Below are positions 7,081 through 14,063 of a stretch of DNA of 18,859 nucleotides, one piece after another (the stretch's first letter is position 1; every line of letters begins with the position of its first letter). Location: assembly GCA_016186145.1 (NCBI GenBank), contig JACPMF010000008.1, positions 1 through 18,859 on the forward strand, read 5' to 3'. The notes beneath the pieces were generated by a model that was not told where the DNA came from, searched no databases, and saw nothing but the letters and a program-made list of their open reading frames with translations. Source of the stretch: Candidatus Sungiibacteriota bacterium (GTDB lineage: Bacteria > Patescibacteria > Paceibacteria > Sungbacterales > SURF-37). The position numbers and the translations under genes were made by a program.

Positions 7081-8946
7081 ATGCCAACTCCTGATCACGG
7101 AGACCCTCGTCTTCTTACAGAGACCGAGCGCGCTGTTGAACTTTTTGATCGGCTTACTGGCGGGTATTCTTGGTCAACACAAGAACCGCGTCTTATTGGA
7201 AAGAGTTTTGTAAACGGCCGATGGATTGTCAGTGAGAAGGAGTTTGAGGTCGTAAATCCCGCGACCGGCTCTCTTCTCGGTGTTTGCTCCGAAGCTTCGG
7301 AATCCGCAGTCGACGAAACATTTGCCGCCGCAAAAGTCGCTCACTTTCGTTGGCAGCATCTTATCGGTTCGCTCCAAAAGAAAGCCGTTTTCGAACGGCT
7401 TTGGCGGCTGATTGACGAACACAAAGCCGAACTCGCAACGCTGTTCACTCTTGAGGGCGGAAAAACCATCGGCAACTCTCTTGCCGATATCGTTGAGTCG
7501 GAACATACCATTATGGCTGCGCACAACACTGTTCATGACGACGAGGGGACCGTTGGTCCCGCGCAGATGCCGAATAAGTTCGCCGGAACTCTTGCATGGC
7601 CATTCCGCGTGGAAATGGCGATCAAGCCGTTTAACTTCATTGCCATTTATTGGTGGAAGGTAGCCGCAAGCGTTATGGCAGGTACTGCCGTGATTATAAA
7701 AGAGGCGGAACAAATTCCGTTTACGGCAATGTGCATGACCGCTCTTTTCCATCAGGCCCTTCGTGACGCGCTTGGGGCCGAAACGGCGGACAAGCTCGGC
7801 GGTCTTGTACAGCTTTTGCAAGGTAGGGGTGAAACTGTTGGCAGATACGCGGTAAATCATGGCACTGATGAAGAAGCAAGTTATGATATTCTTTCCGCGA
7901 CCGGTTCGTGGCGAATGGCCTCTGATGTTGCATCAGTTGCCGGAAAAAAGGTGAGACCAACAAGAATAGAGGCCTCCGGACACAATCGTTCTCTCGTATG
8001 GCACGATTATCCGCTTGATAAGGCCGCAGAAGAAATCTGTCTTGCCGCGTTTGGCGATTCCGGACAGCGGTGCGTGAGCACGAAAATGGTGTTTGTGCCG
8101 CGGGCGCATTTCAACGCGCTTCTGGCAAAAGTCACTGAACGCGCAAAGAGTCTTCGCATCGGTGATCCGTTGGATCGGAAGACCGATCTTGGGCCGATTA
8201 TTTCTGCTGAACAGTTAAGGGCTGTTGAAGATGCTGTTGGTAGAACCGCGAAAGATTATAAACCGTGGCTTGGCGGCTATCGGCTTACCGAGGGGCTTTA
8301 TTTGAGGGAGGGGCAGTATTGGGGAACAATTGCGTATGCCAAAAGCAAGGGATTTAATTTTGATCCGGCTGACTTTGCAAAAGGCACTCCGCTGGGGTTG
8401 TCGGGCAACGTTTCTTTTGTAAAAAAGGGCGGTGCGCTCGCATACGGTTACTGGTATGTGCCGACTATCTTTGTAAACCTTCCGTTCTATCATGACATCT
8501 GTCGTTACGAAGTTTTCGGGCCGGTGCTTGTTTTCAACGAGCTTGAGTTTTCCTGGGAGAGCCGCGTGAGTTCTCCCGGCTACGAACCAGAAAAAGATCT
8601 TTGGATTCAAGAGTATATTGATGCGAAAGATCTCTCGTCTCTTCCTGATGTTGAGTGGTTTCTGCGTGGCGTCGCGCTTATGAACGATAACCTCTTCGGG
8701 CTTTCTTCAAGCTGCTACTCGTATGACGCGCGCTACTTCATGCATTATCTAGCGCTTGCCGAATCCGGACTTCGCTATGTCGGACGAGGCACGACCGGCG
8801 CCGAGGTTGACGATCACACTGAATTCGGCGGCGGAAAGCTTTCCGGCTACGGCCGAGAAGGCGGAAGCGTAAAGAATGCTCGCCGTAAAGCGCAGTTCTA
8901 CGTTGACTACCACGGAAAGACGCGGCTTGCTCAACGGGACCAGTAA
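7081..8946 (+). CDS. Aldehyde dehydrogenase superfamily protein
   Basis: An NAD(P)-dependent aldehyde oxidase of the ALDH fold. Catalytic elements are complete: KPFNFIA with Asn185, the LSATGS cofactor loop (271-276), general base Glu297 in RIEASG, nucleophile Cys331 in GDSGQRCVS, and EVFGPV at 477-482. At 621 aa it is about 120 residues longer than typical members. The extra sequence is an N-terminal leader of about 35 residues, an insertion at about 393-455 before the YVPTIF strand, and a segment at about 488-525. Substrate cannot be read from sequence; a P5C- or semialdehyde-type enzyme is possible. The ATG at 7081 has AGGAGA six bases upstream. It is the first gene of a two-gene unit with the small ORF at 8967. 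Confidence 0.9.
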   Translation: MPTPDHGDPRLLTETERAVELFDRLTGGYSWSTQEPRLIGKSFVNGRWIVSEKEFEVVNPATGSLLGVCSEASESAVDETFAAAKVAHFRWQHLIGSLQKKAVFERLWRLIDEHKAELATLFTLEGGKTIGNSLADIVESEHTIMAAHNTVHDDEGTVGPAQMPNKFAGTLAWPFRVEMAIKPFNFIAIYWWKVAASVMAGTAVIIKEAEQIPFTAMCMTALFHQALRDALGAETADKLGGLVQLLQGRGETVGRYAVNHGTDEEASYDILSATGSWRMASDVASVAGKKVRPTRIEASGHNRSLVWHDYPLDKAAEEICLAAFGDSGQRCVSTKMVFVPRAHFNALLAKVTERAKSLRIGDPLDRKTDLGPIISAEQLRAVEDAVGRTAKDYKPWLGGYRLTEGLYLREGQYWGTIAYAKSKGFNFDPADFAKGTPLGLSGNVSFVKKGGALAYGYWYVPTIFVNLPFYHDICRYEVFGPVLVFNELEFSWESRVSSPGYEPEKDLWIQEYIDAKDLSSLPDVEWFLRGVALMNDNLFGLSSSCYSYDARYFMHYLALAESGLRYVGRGTTGAEVDDHTEFGGGKLSGYGREGGSVKNARRKAQFYVDYHGKTRLAQRDQ

Positions 8947-8966
8947 GGCCAAGGGAGGTGCGGGTA

Positions 8967-9179
8967 GTGGATCAAGAAACATTTGAAAGAGTTCTTACTG
9001 AAGAGGGAATTGATGATAAGAATCTTCGCGGCGAACTCTGGCATTCGCGGCAGGCTGGAGAGCTTGATGAGAGTCGGATTAGAAGCGCTGCTAGGGAGTT
9101 GAAGCGGCAGCTGCCGGAACTCCTTGTGCGTCAAGCGCTGAATCGCGCCATGGATCCGCTTTTTGGACGCGGTCTGTAA
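8967..9179 (+). CDS. Small conserved-looking hypothetical protein
   Basis: A 70-aa charged, helical protein that I do not recognise. An in-frame GTG at 8958 also exists, but AAGGGAGG at 8951-8958 overlaps that codon and sits eight bases before the GTG at 8967, which decides the start. It lies 20 bp after the ALDH stop and just before a terminator at 9191-9221, so it belongs to the ALDH transcript. No transmembrane segment or metal motif is visible. Predicted composition is Glu/Arg/Leu-rich (SRIRSAARELKRQL). Function is unknown. Confidence 0.6.
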   Translation: MDQETFERVLTEEGIDDKNLRGELWHSRQAGELDESRIRSAARELKRQLPELLVRQALNRAMDPLFGRGL

Positions 9180-9190
9180 ATCATTAATTT

Positions 9191-9221
9191 AAAACCTCGA
9201 TAAGCATCGGGGTTTTGTTTT
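9191..9221 (+). terminator. Intrinsic terminator of the ALDH unit
   Basis: AAAACCTCGA (9191-9200) pairs with TCGGGGTTTT (9207-9216), with one T-G wobble and a six-base loop. It is followed by GTTTT. It lies 11 bp after the 70-aa gene. Confidence 0.85.
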
Positions 9222-9247
9222 AGTTGGTATATAAGTAGGCTTCGTTC

Positions 9248-9275
9248 ATTCTCATATTCTTAAGAATATGAGAAT
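9248..9275. terminator. Perfect 28-bp palindrome after tsaD
   Basis: ATTCTCATATTCTT at 9248-9261 is followed directly by its exact complement at 9262-9275, giving a loopless palindrome 4 bp past the tsaD stop on the minus strand. It lacks a U-tract, so it may be a terminator-like hairpin, a 3'-end stabiliser or a binding site. Confidence 0.4.
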
Positions 9276-9279
9276 AGAT

Positions 9280-10488
9280 TTAGCGCGATTTTTTATCCAA
9301 TCGCATATTTGCGATTGCGCGGAGTTTACTCCAGTGTTTTTCCTTTTTTGAGAAATATGCCGCGAGTGCGATCATGAGGGCGTTGTCGCCGGTTAAGCTG
9401 GTTGCGGGTAGGTGAAGAGTTGTGGAGGGCAGTTGGCGTTTTACTTCTTTTTCCAAAGTTTCACGCAGCAATTTGTTTGCGGCAACGCCGCCGCCGAGGA
9501 TAACGCTTTTCACTTTGAATTTTTTCGCAGCGCGTATTGTTTTTGCAACAAGAACCTCGACAACTGCGTCCTGGAATTCTTTTGAGATCGGCCCGCGCAA
9601 ATTTTTCAGCGAATGCTTCTTTTGCAAATCTTGCAGCAAATATCGCACCGCGGTTTTTAATCCGGAGAAAGAAAAATCAAAATCAGGGGATTTTATCATC
9701 GGCCGCGGCAGCGAAATTTTTAATTTTGAACTTCCAATTTTAATCTTTGCGGCTTGGGCTGCGATTTCCGGGCCGCCGGGATATCCAAGGCCGAGCAATC
9801 GTGCAACTTTATCAAATGCTTCACCGGCTGCGTCGTCCCTGGTTTCACCGATGACGGAATATAATCCTGGTTTTCGCATGAGTATCAATTCCGTGTGCCC
9901 TCCGGAGGCGATCAGTACAAGTGTTGGCGGTTTCAATTCCTGAAGCTGAAACATTTGTTTTAGCGCAGGCCGGTTTCCAAGCATTACCGTATAGATGTGT
10001 CCCTCAAGGTGATTAACCGGTATAATCGGTTTCTTCCATAAAAAAGAAAGGGCGCGCGCGAAATTCACTCCGGTCCACAATGCCGGCTCAAGCCCCGGAC
10101 CGGTTGTTACCGCGATTGCATCAACTTGCGGCGGCCTTATCGGCACAACATCTTTTTTAAATCTTTCCAGAAGTTCCGGTTCGCGTTCTAGAATAGAATT
10201 TAGAACTTGGAGCTTAGAATTTTGAATTTGTTTCGGATTTCGGATTTCGGACTTCGAGTTTCGCAATTCGGCCTCCTTAAGTGCTCGTATAAGGATCGGG
10301 GCCAAATTGCGTTGATGTTCTCTTTTGGCCAAGTTCGGCACAACACCCCCGAATTTTCTGTGAAACGGTATTTGCGAGAGAATGATGTTGGACAAAATTT
10401 TAATACGCGGTTTCTTTTTTGGGTCACCGATTTCAATTACCGCGATTGCTGTTTCATCACAACTTGTCTCTATTCCTAAAATAACCAT
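9280..10488 (-). CDS. tsaD: tRNA N6-adenosine threonylcarbamoyltransferase
   Basis: TsaD transfers the threonylcarbamoyl group to A37 of ANN-decoding tRNAs, together with TsaB and TsaE, in the cytoplasm. Visible motifs: GIETSCDETA (5-14), the REH region at 56-58, TTGPGLEPALWTG (128-140), VNHLEGH with metal-binding His160 and His164, SGGHTE (195-200), the ILGGGVAAN stretch near 330-338, and TGDNALMIA with Asp368. The product is 402 aa, longer than the usual 335-350, mainly because of residues 74-98, a repeat-derived insertion (NSKSEIRNPKQIQNSK). ATG at 10488 has AGGA eight bases upstream. It converges with the ALDH unit. Confidence 0.97.
   Translation of the reverse strand: MVILGIETSCDETAIAVIEIGDPKKKPRIKILSNIILSQIPFHRKFGGVVPNLAKREHQRNLAPILIRALKEAELRNSKSEIRNPKQIQNSKLQVLNSILEREPELLERFKKDVVPIRPPQVDAIAVTTGPGLEPALWTGVNFARALSFLWKKPIIPVNHLEGHIYTVMLGNRPALKQMFQLQELKPPTLVLIASGGHTELILMRKPGLYSVIGETRDDAAGEAFDKVARLLGLGYPGGPEIAAQAAKIKIGSSKLKISLPRPMIKSPDFDFSFSGLKTAVRYLLQDLQKKHSLKNLRGPISKEFQDAVVEVLVAKTIRAAKKFKVKSVILGGGVAANKLLRETLEKEVKRQLPSTTLHLPATSLTGDNALMIALAAYFSKKEKHWSKLRAIANMRLDKKSR
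10195..10269 (-). repeat. EIRNPKQ-type repeat insertion inside tsaD
   Basis: This is a low-complexity stretch of TTTCGGA-, TTAGAATTTTGAA- and TTTCGCAATTCG-like units encoding residues 74-98 of TsaD. Homologues normally run continuously through this loop. The repeat stays in frame and lacks stops, so it seems to be tolerated in a surface loop. Confidence 0.6.
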
Positions 10489-10538
10489 GGCATAAATCCT
10501 AAAAAGTTACTGTAAGAAATTACTAATGCCGAGTCCTG

Positions 10539-10570
10539 CCCCGTAGCAAAACGAAGTTTTTGCTACGGGG
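10539..10570 (+). terminator. Strong hairpin upstream of tRNA-Glu
   Basis: CCCCGTAGCAAAA at 10539-10551 pairs perfectly with 10558-10570, leaving a six-base loop. Only TTT follows on plus and no T-tract on minus, so it is at best a weak terminator. It might instead belong to the tsaD promoter region. Confidence 0.45.
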
Positions 10571-10615
10571 TTTCAATTCCTAAGATGCGCATATTACAAA
10601 ATCGTACGCTAAAGC

Positions 10616-10644
10616 TTGAGTTTTTTCAAATTTTCCGGTAAACT
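10616..10644 (+). promoter_or_regulatory. Promoter of tRNA-Glu
   Basis: TTGAGT at 10616-10621 and TAAACT at 10639-10644 are separated by exactly 17 bp. The -10 box ends 13 bp before the mature tRNA 5' end at 10658. Confidence 0.6.
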
Positions 10645-10657
10645 AATTTTGACTTTT

Positions 10658-10729
10658 GGCCCCATCGTCTATCGGTTAGGACACCACGCTTTCAATGTGG
10701 GAAGCCGGGTTCGACTCCCGGTGGGGCCG
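10658..10729 (+). tRNA. tRNA-Glu(TTC), recombinase attachment locus
   Basis: Acceptor GGCCCCA (10658-10664) pairs with TGGGGCC (10722-10728), with discriminator G. The anticodon stem CCACG/TGTGG encloses CTTTCAA, anticodon TTC. The T loop is TTCGACT within CCGGG/CCCGG. CCA is not encoded in register: the next bases are CCCA. The minus-strand recombinase gene reads through the T arm and into the anticodon loop, so the tRNA and the recombinase 3' end overlap in antisense by about 38 bp. Confidence 0.95.
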
Positions 10730-12227
10730 CCCAATCGTCTTTTTTCTCCGTGTATGCCTGATTCAGCGTGTAGAAACACACCAATTCCTCGGTTTGAAAT
10801 CCAGGATAGGCATACACCAAATTTTTCGGAAATAGAATGCTTCTCAAAACCCGCAGTTCGCCAGAAGTCATGCAATGCCAAAAATGGGAGAGCGATTCCA
10901 AAAAGGAAAAAGACGCTTTCAAAACATGATCCACGTCTATCTCTGTATGGCTTATGGTCTCTTTTGACATTTCCAGTTCAGTAATTGTTTTATCAAACTT
11001 TACCAAACTTTCTTTGAGGTCTTCGGCCGAGATTTCACTGTTCGCTCTCAACTCAATATATTTTTCTCTTTGCTCCTTCATACTGGTAATCTTTTTTTCC
11101 AAAGTAGAGTTCGTCTTTTCTACACCCGCAGTTTCATCCTTGTAGGCATAGCGGATTCCTTCTTCCAGCGCTTCAAAGAACTGCGGATTTGGTGTGAGTT
11201 TTTCTAGAAATTCTGTGAAACTTCTCTCAAAAGCATCTTTGGAAATTGCTTTTCTATAAGGACAATCAGAATTGAAACATCCATAATACGGATAACGACG
11301 ATTACGTCCTTTGACCCACCCTCCGGTTATGCTTTTCCCACAGAGACACTTAACTCCTCTTACTTTGAAATCTGGATTGTCCCTGTTTCTAGGCATTGGT
11401 CTGGTGTTTTTCCCGTGCATGACCGATTGAACGCGGCTAAAAGTCTCCTTTGACACAAGTGGTTCATGTATTCCTTGAACAGAAATGTTCCATTTGGGGA
11501 CAACGACCATTCCATAATAGATTGGGTTTTTAAGAACAGCGGCTATCCGTTGTGGAATGACTTTCTTCCTATACTTTGTACGCAGGCTGAGTTTATTCGC
11601 TTTTTCCGCCAACTGGCGCATGGTGTAAGTACCTTTGGCATATTCCTCAAATAACATCTTTATCAATGGCGCTTTTTCCTGATGAGGAGCAATGATCTTA
11701 ATCCCAGCCGCATCCTTTGTGTTCACATATCCCAACGGAGCCCCCCAGCACCAATATCCATTCTGCATACGAGTTTTCATTCCTGCCGCAGTCCGTTCTG
11801 CGCGGACATTGTTATCAAATTCAGCAACCGCAGCAAGCACAGCTTCCATAAACTTCCCAGAAGCGTCTTCGGTAATCTGTTCCTGAACGAATACTGCAGA
11901 AACGTTATATCTCCTTAAAATCGTCTTCAGAGCATAATAATCCTCATTATTTCTGGAAAGCCGATCAAGTTTGTAGACGATTAAATGACCAACCTTTCCT
12001 TTCCGTCTCCTGCAGTATTCAAGCGCTGCATTTAATTCAGCCCGATTCACGGTCTTCGCTGACTCTCCCTCTTCACGGAAAACCTTCAATACTTCCCAAT
12101 TATTTTTCTCTGCCAAGTTTCTGCATGCCTTTTCCTGTGTTTCTAAGCTATAATTTTCTACCTGCTCCTTTGAGGAAACACGGATGTAAATGATGGCCGT
12201 TGGAATAATTTTTTTATCAGATTTCAT
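10692..12227 (-). CDS. Large serine recombinase (integrase) 1
   Basis: A site-specific recombinase that cuts and rejoins DNA through a phosphoserine link. Domains: the N-terminal resolvase domain with YIRVSSKEQ (catalytic Ser18) and KLDRLSR (86-92); the recombinase domain (about 155-265) with WGAPLGY and the IHEPLVSKETF stretch; a zinc ribbon with Cys294, Cys296, Cys317 and Cys322; then a coiled coil at about 365-425. The reading frame extends upstream to a TTG at 12320, but the ATG at 12227 directly precedes the conserved domain and gives 511 aa. No Shine-Dalgarno sequence is obvious. The tail after Trp499 (AAPPGVEPGFPH) is encoded by the antisense of tRNA-Glu, as expected if the gene abuts the attachment site. 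Confidence 0.92.
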   Translation of the reverse strand: MKSDKKIIPTAIIYIRVSSKEQVENYSLETQEKACRNLAEKNNWEVLKVFREEGESAKTVNRAELNAALEYCRRRKGKVGHLIVYKLDRLSRNNEDYYALKTILRRYNVSAVFVQEQITEDASGKFMEAVLAAVAEFDNNVRAERTAAGMKTRMQNGYWCWGAPLGYVNTKDAAGIKIIAPHQEKAPLIKMLFEEYAKGTYTMRQLAEKANKLSLRTKYRKKVIPQRIAAVLKNPIYYGMVVVPKWNISVQGIHEPLVSKETFSRVQSVMHGKNTRPMPRNRDNPDFKVRGVKCLCGKSITGGWVKGRNRRYPYYGCFNSDCPYRKAISKDAFERSFTEFLEKLTPNPQFFEALEEGIRYAYKDETAGVEKTNSTLEKKITSMKEQREKYIELRANSEISAEDLKESLVKFDKTITELEMSKETISHTEIDVDHVLKASFSFLESLSHFWHCMTSGELRVLRSILFPKNLVYAYPGFQTEELVCFYTLNQAYTEKKDDWAAPPGVEPGFPH

Positions 12228-12349
12228 GGTGGGTTTAAAGTTTAGGTTAATTAAACCTCGTCTTTGTTCAAAAACAAAATGTGGGTAAATTCTCTTAACT
12301 TCTGCCAACTTTATGACCAATGTCTAAAATTGGCTAAGGACGGACTTCT

Positions 12350-12559
12350 CTATTCAAATGGGGGAGCGCGTGTTTTTTCTTCAAAGTCGCTGGAGACATT
12401 GGATTCTTTGGTTTCCTGTGGCCTCCTCATGACGAAGGGAACCAAAAGACGACCAAGCTCAAGAAATTGGTCTGTAAGTTTGTTAATCTCTTCTTCGGTT
12501 AGCTGCGGTTTTTTCTTCCGAAGAATTTCTCTTAGTTTTTCCGGATAGCCACCCAACAT
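12350..12559 (-). CDS. Small helical protein upstream of recombinase 1
   Basis: A 69-aa protein I cannot assign. Residues 1-45 look like two amphipathic helices (PEKLREILRKKKPQLTEEE followed by INKLTDQFLELGRLLVPF); the tail is charged and probably disordered. The ATG at 12559 has AGGG five bases upstream, but both are part of the 3' arm of a hairpin (12555-12601), so translation may be controlled by folding. It lies 122 bp upstream of the recombinase ATG on the same strand and may be cotranscribed, perhaps as an accessory to integration. A terminator rather than an RBS hairpin would argue for a different start. Confidence 0.5.
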   Translation of the reverse strand: MLGGYPEKLREILRKKKPQLTEEEINKLTDQFLELGRLLVPFVMRRPQETKESNVSSDFEEKTRAPPFE

Positions 12560-12601
12560 AAAAGCCCTACGCTTTCACGCAGGGCTCTATGGTTTTATGT
12601 C
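12555..12601 (-). terminator. Terminator-like or RBS-sequestering hairpin
   Basis: On minus, AGCCCTGCG pairs with CGTAGGGCT (one G-T wobble) around a TGAAAG loop and runs into TTTT. Outside this, ACATAAA pairs with TTTATGT. The TTTT makes it a plausible terminator of a minus-strand RNA. The 3' arm also contains the AGGG and ATG of the 69-aa gene. Confidence 0.6.
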
Positions 12602-12915
12602 AAAACAAAAAGCTAGTACGCAAAAGCGGTTAACCAACCACGAAAGTAGTTAAGTTAATCACTTTTATGCACTAGCACGGCTGATATGCCCCAGAATCGG
12701 AATAGGGGGCGGTTCGCCCTTGCTAACCATTGCTCAACATTGAGAACAATCGCACTACATCACTTGCTTAAGAAATGTAGCTTCGGCCTTCGGCCGTCAC
12801 ATGGTAGCAGTAAGTGTGGGAGAGGAATTTTCACTGCCAAAGGCGCGTGCCATCTCCTGACGAAAAGTGTCCTGAAACGAAACGCATGCAGGATTCATGC
12901 TCAACTTTTCAATGT
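12557..12915 (-). ncRNA. Candidate structured RNA of about 350 nt
   Basis: This minus-strand segment lacks ORFs, lies between a promoter-like pair (12922-12950) and a terminator-like hairpin (12555-12601), and folds locally many times. Clear stems on minus: GGGCG-AAC-CGCCC; CTCAA-TG-TTGAG with flanking ATTG/CAAT; CTACAT/ATGTAG (12755-12780 region); GGCC-GAA-GGCC; and a long arm with GCTAGT (12612-12617) against ACTAGC (12671-12676) continuing through AAAAG/CTTTT and TTAAC/GTTAA. It does not show the hallmark sequences of RNase P RNA, tmRNA or SRP RNA. It may instead be a long leader of the 69-aa gene and recombinase. Confidence 0.4.
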
Positions 12916-12921
12916 ATTTCC

Positions 12922-12950
12922 ATTATGGCAAATCCTATAAAATAACGCAA
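12922..12950 (-). promoter_or_regulatory. Promoter candidate for the minus-strand RNA
   Basis: On minus, TTGCGT (12945-12950) and CATAAT (12922-12927) are 17 bp apart. The -10 box is five of six to consensus and the -35 box three of six. Transcription would start near 12915 and run toward the recombinase. Confidence 0.35.
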
Positions 12951-13320
12951 GGGTCCCTACTTAATTAGAATTAACTGCATTTTTTTGAGATTTTTGAAGG
13001 TTTATTTCCACCTTAAAAATTGATAAAACTCAGGATTCAAGCATAGATTTGCAGAGATTTAAACGATATATGTTTAAAAATCAAAAAATCAAACGCCTCA
13101 GAAAATCAAAAACCAGTTAAAAAACTAGAAAACAAACTTTTACAAACTTCCTGTTTTGATTTAGAACAGTACACCCCCCCTCGCCCCCTTATCAGTTTCA
13201 CTAACCACTACAACCTTTTATAAAATTTAGCTCATTGCAAATGCCGCCTTTTGCCCCCCCGTCTTTGCAAGTTTTTACAAGGTTTTTCAAATGAACCAAA
13301 ACCTTCTTTTTACTTCAAAA
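12951..13320. other. AT-rich gene-free stretch with C-tracts
   Basis: No credible ORF is present. The stretch is rich in short A- and T-runs (TTTTTGAGATTTTTGAAGG, AAAATCAAAAAATCAAA) and contains C7 at 13174-13180, C5 at 13184-13188 and C7 at 13254-13260. It may be an att, transfer or replication site of the element or simply degenerate DNA; nothing decides between these. Confidence 0.4.
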
Positions 13321-13326
13321 AAATGA

Positions 13327-13332
13327 TATGAT
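13327..13332 (+). promoter_or_regulatory. -10 candidate for the nuclease/protease/HEPN unit
   Basis: TATGAT at 13327-13332 lies about 16 bp before the first hairpin of the folded leader. The bases 17 bp upstream (TTCTTT at 13304-13309) are a poor -35 box, so support is modest. Confidence 0.35.
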
Positions 13333-13347
13333 ATGAGCAAATTTAAT

Positions 13348-13500
13348 GCCTAAACTTTGTGTCTCAAAACACAAGGCATGGCACAACAAAACCAGTGACG
13401 CATACCAAACCCATCGTTTGGGGCTACCGTCACTGGTCGTTGCTCGAAAGGGCAACGGATGGCTTCGGCCGTCACCCAGCGGTGGGTTTCGTGTTATCCG
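13348..13500 (+). ncRNA. Densely folded 5' leader or small RNA
   Basis: Consecutive perfect stems are visible. CTTTGTGT (13355-13362) pairs with 13369-13376. ACCAGTGACG (13391-13400) pairs with CGTCACTGGT (13428-13437) and encloses CCAAAC (13405-13410) with GTTTGG (13416-13421). CGTTGC (13438-13443) pairs with GCAACG (13452-13457). CGGAT (13456-13460) pairs with ATCCG (13496-13500) around GGC-TTCG-GCC and CACC-CAGC-GGTG. It ends 12 bases before the ATG at 13513. No known riboswitch class is recognised. Confidence 0.5.
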
Positions 13501-13512
13501 CCGCTACAAACC

Positions 13513-13983
13513 ATGAATGCGGCAGAAGAAATCGTAAAATACTGGCTTCAATCAAAAGGGTATTTTATTCAATCGTCTATAAGCTTGCCCAAAAGGAAAG
13601 AGATTGATATTCTGGCGATTCACAAAAATGGCGCAGCGATGCACGTTGAAGTATCAGTTTCTATACGCTCAGTCAACTCAAAAAATGCCAAACTTCTGGC
13701 GAAAGAAGAATGCAACAAAAAGTTCAAATCAGTAACCAAGGAGGTGGAGGCACGATTTGGTAAAAAATTCAAACGGGTATACATTAGAGGACGAATAGCT
13801 CAAAATGGCAGAGACATTAGAGATGACTATGCCAAAGAATGCAAAAAAATAGGGGTGGAAGTTCTGAAATTTGAGAATGTTTTAAAAGAGGCCATGTCCG
13901 GTCTAGCCACTCCATCTCAGTTCAACCCTATTATCAAAACATTGCAGCTAATGAACGAATTCTCGAGATCGCGTATAAAGTAA
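13513..13983 (+). CDS. PD-(D/E)XK nuclease-like protein
   Basis: A 156-aa protein with the restriction-endonuclease-like core: an N-terminal helix with Glu5-Glu6, then KEIDILA (Asp32), then the strand MHVEVSVS (Glu46). The layout parallels YraN in this same window (GEIDIVA, then FIEVK). Unlike YraN, the lysine of the ExK motif is replaced by Ser48, so catalysis may be altered or the lysine supplied from elsewhere. The frame is open from 13459, but the earlier part lies in the folded leader; the ATG at 13513 is the better start despite no Shine-Dalgarno sequence. It is the first gene of the four-gene unit. The exact family is not recognised. Confidence 0.65.
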   Translation: MNAAEEIVKYWLQSKGYFIQSSISLPKRKEIDILAIHKNGAAMHVEVSVSIRSVNSKNAKLLAKEECNKKFKSVTKEVEARFGKKFKRVYIRGRIAQNGRDIRDDYAKECKKIGVEVLKFENVLKEAMSGLATPSQFNPIIKTLQLMNEFSRSRIK

Positions 13984-14063
13984 ACTCATTATCCCCCATA
14001 TTCTAATTGCCCAGCAGCATCAAATACAGCATATAATTGTGTTTTTTTACAATATGGGAAGAA

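Noticed and set aside
7174..7860. A 228-codon frame antisense to the aldehyde dehydrogenase
   Set aside because: It is a shadow of a strongly supported ALDH gene; the composition is not that of any family seen.
9422..9943. A 173-codon frame opposite tsaD
   Set aside because: It is fully covered by the catalytic motifs of tsaD on the other strand.
12228..12320. Upstream TTG extension of recombinase 1
   Set aside because: The extra 31 residues precede the resolvase domain with no known counterpart; the ATG at 12227 is the better start.
12557..12915. RNase P RNA, tmRNA or SRP RNA
   Set aside because: Hallmark conserved sequences of each (such as GAGGAAAGTC, a tRNA-like end with GTTCGAATC, or the SRP tip motif) are absent on both strands.
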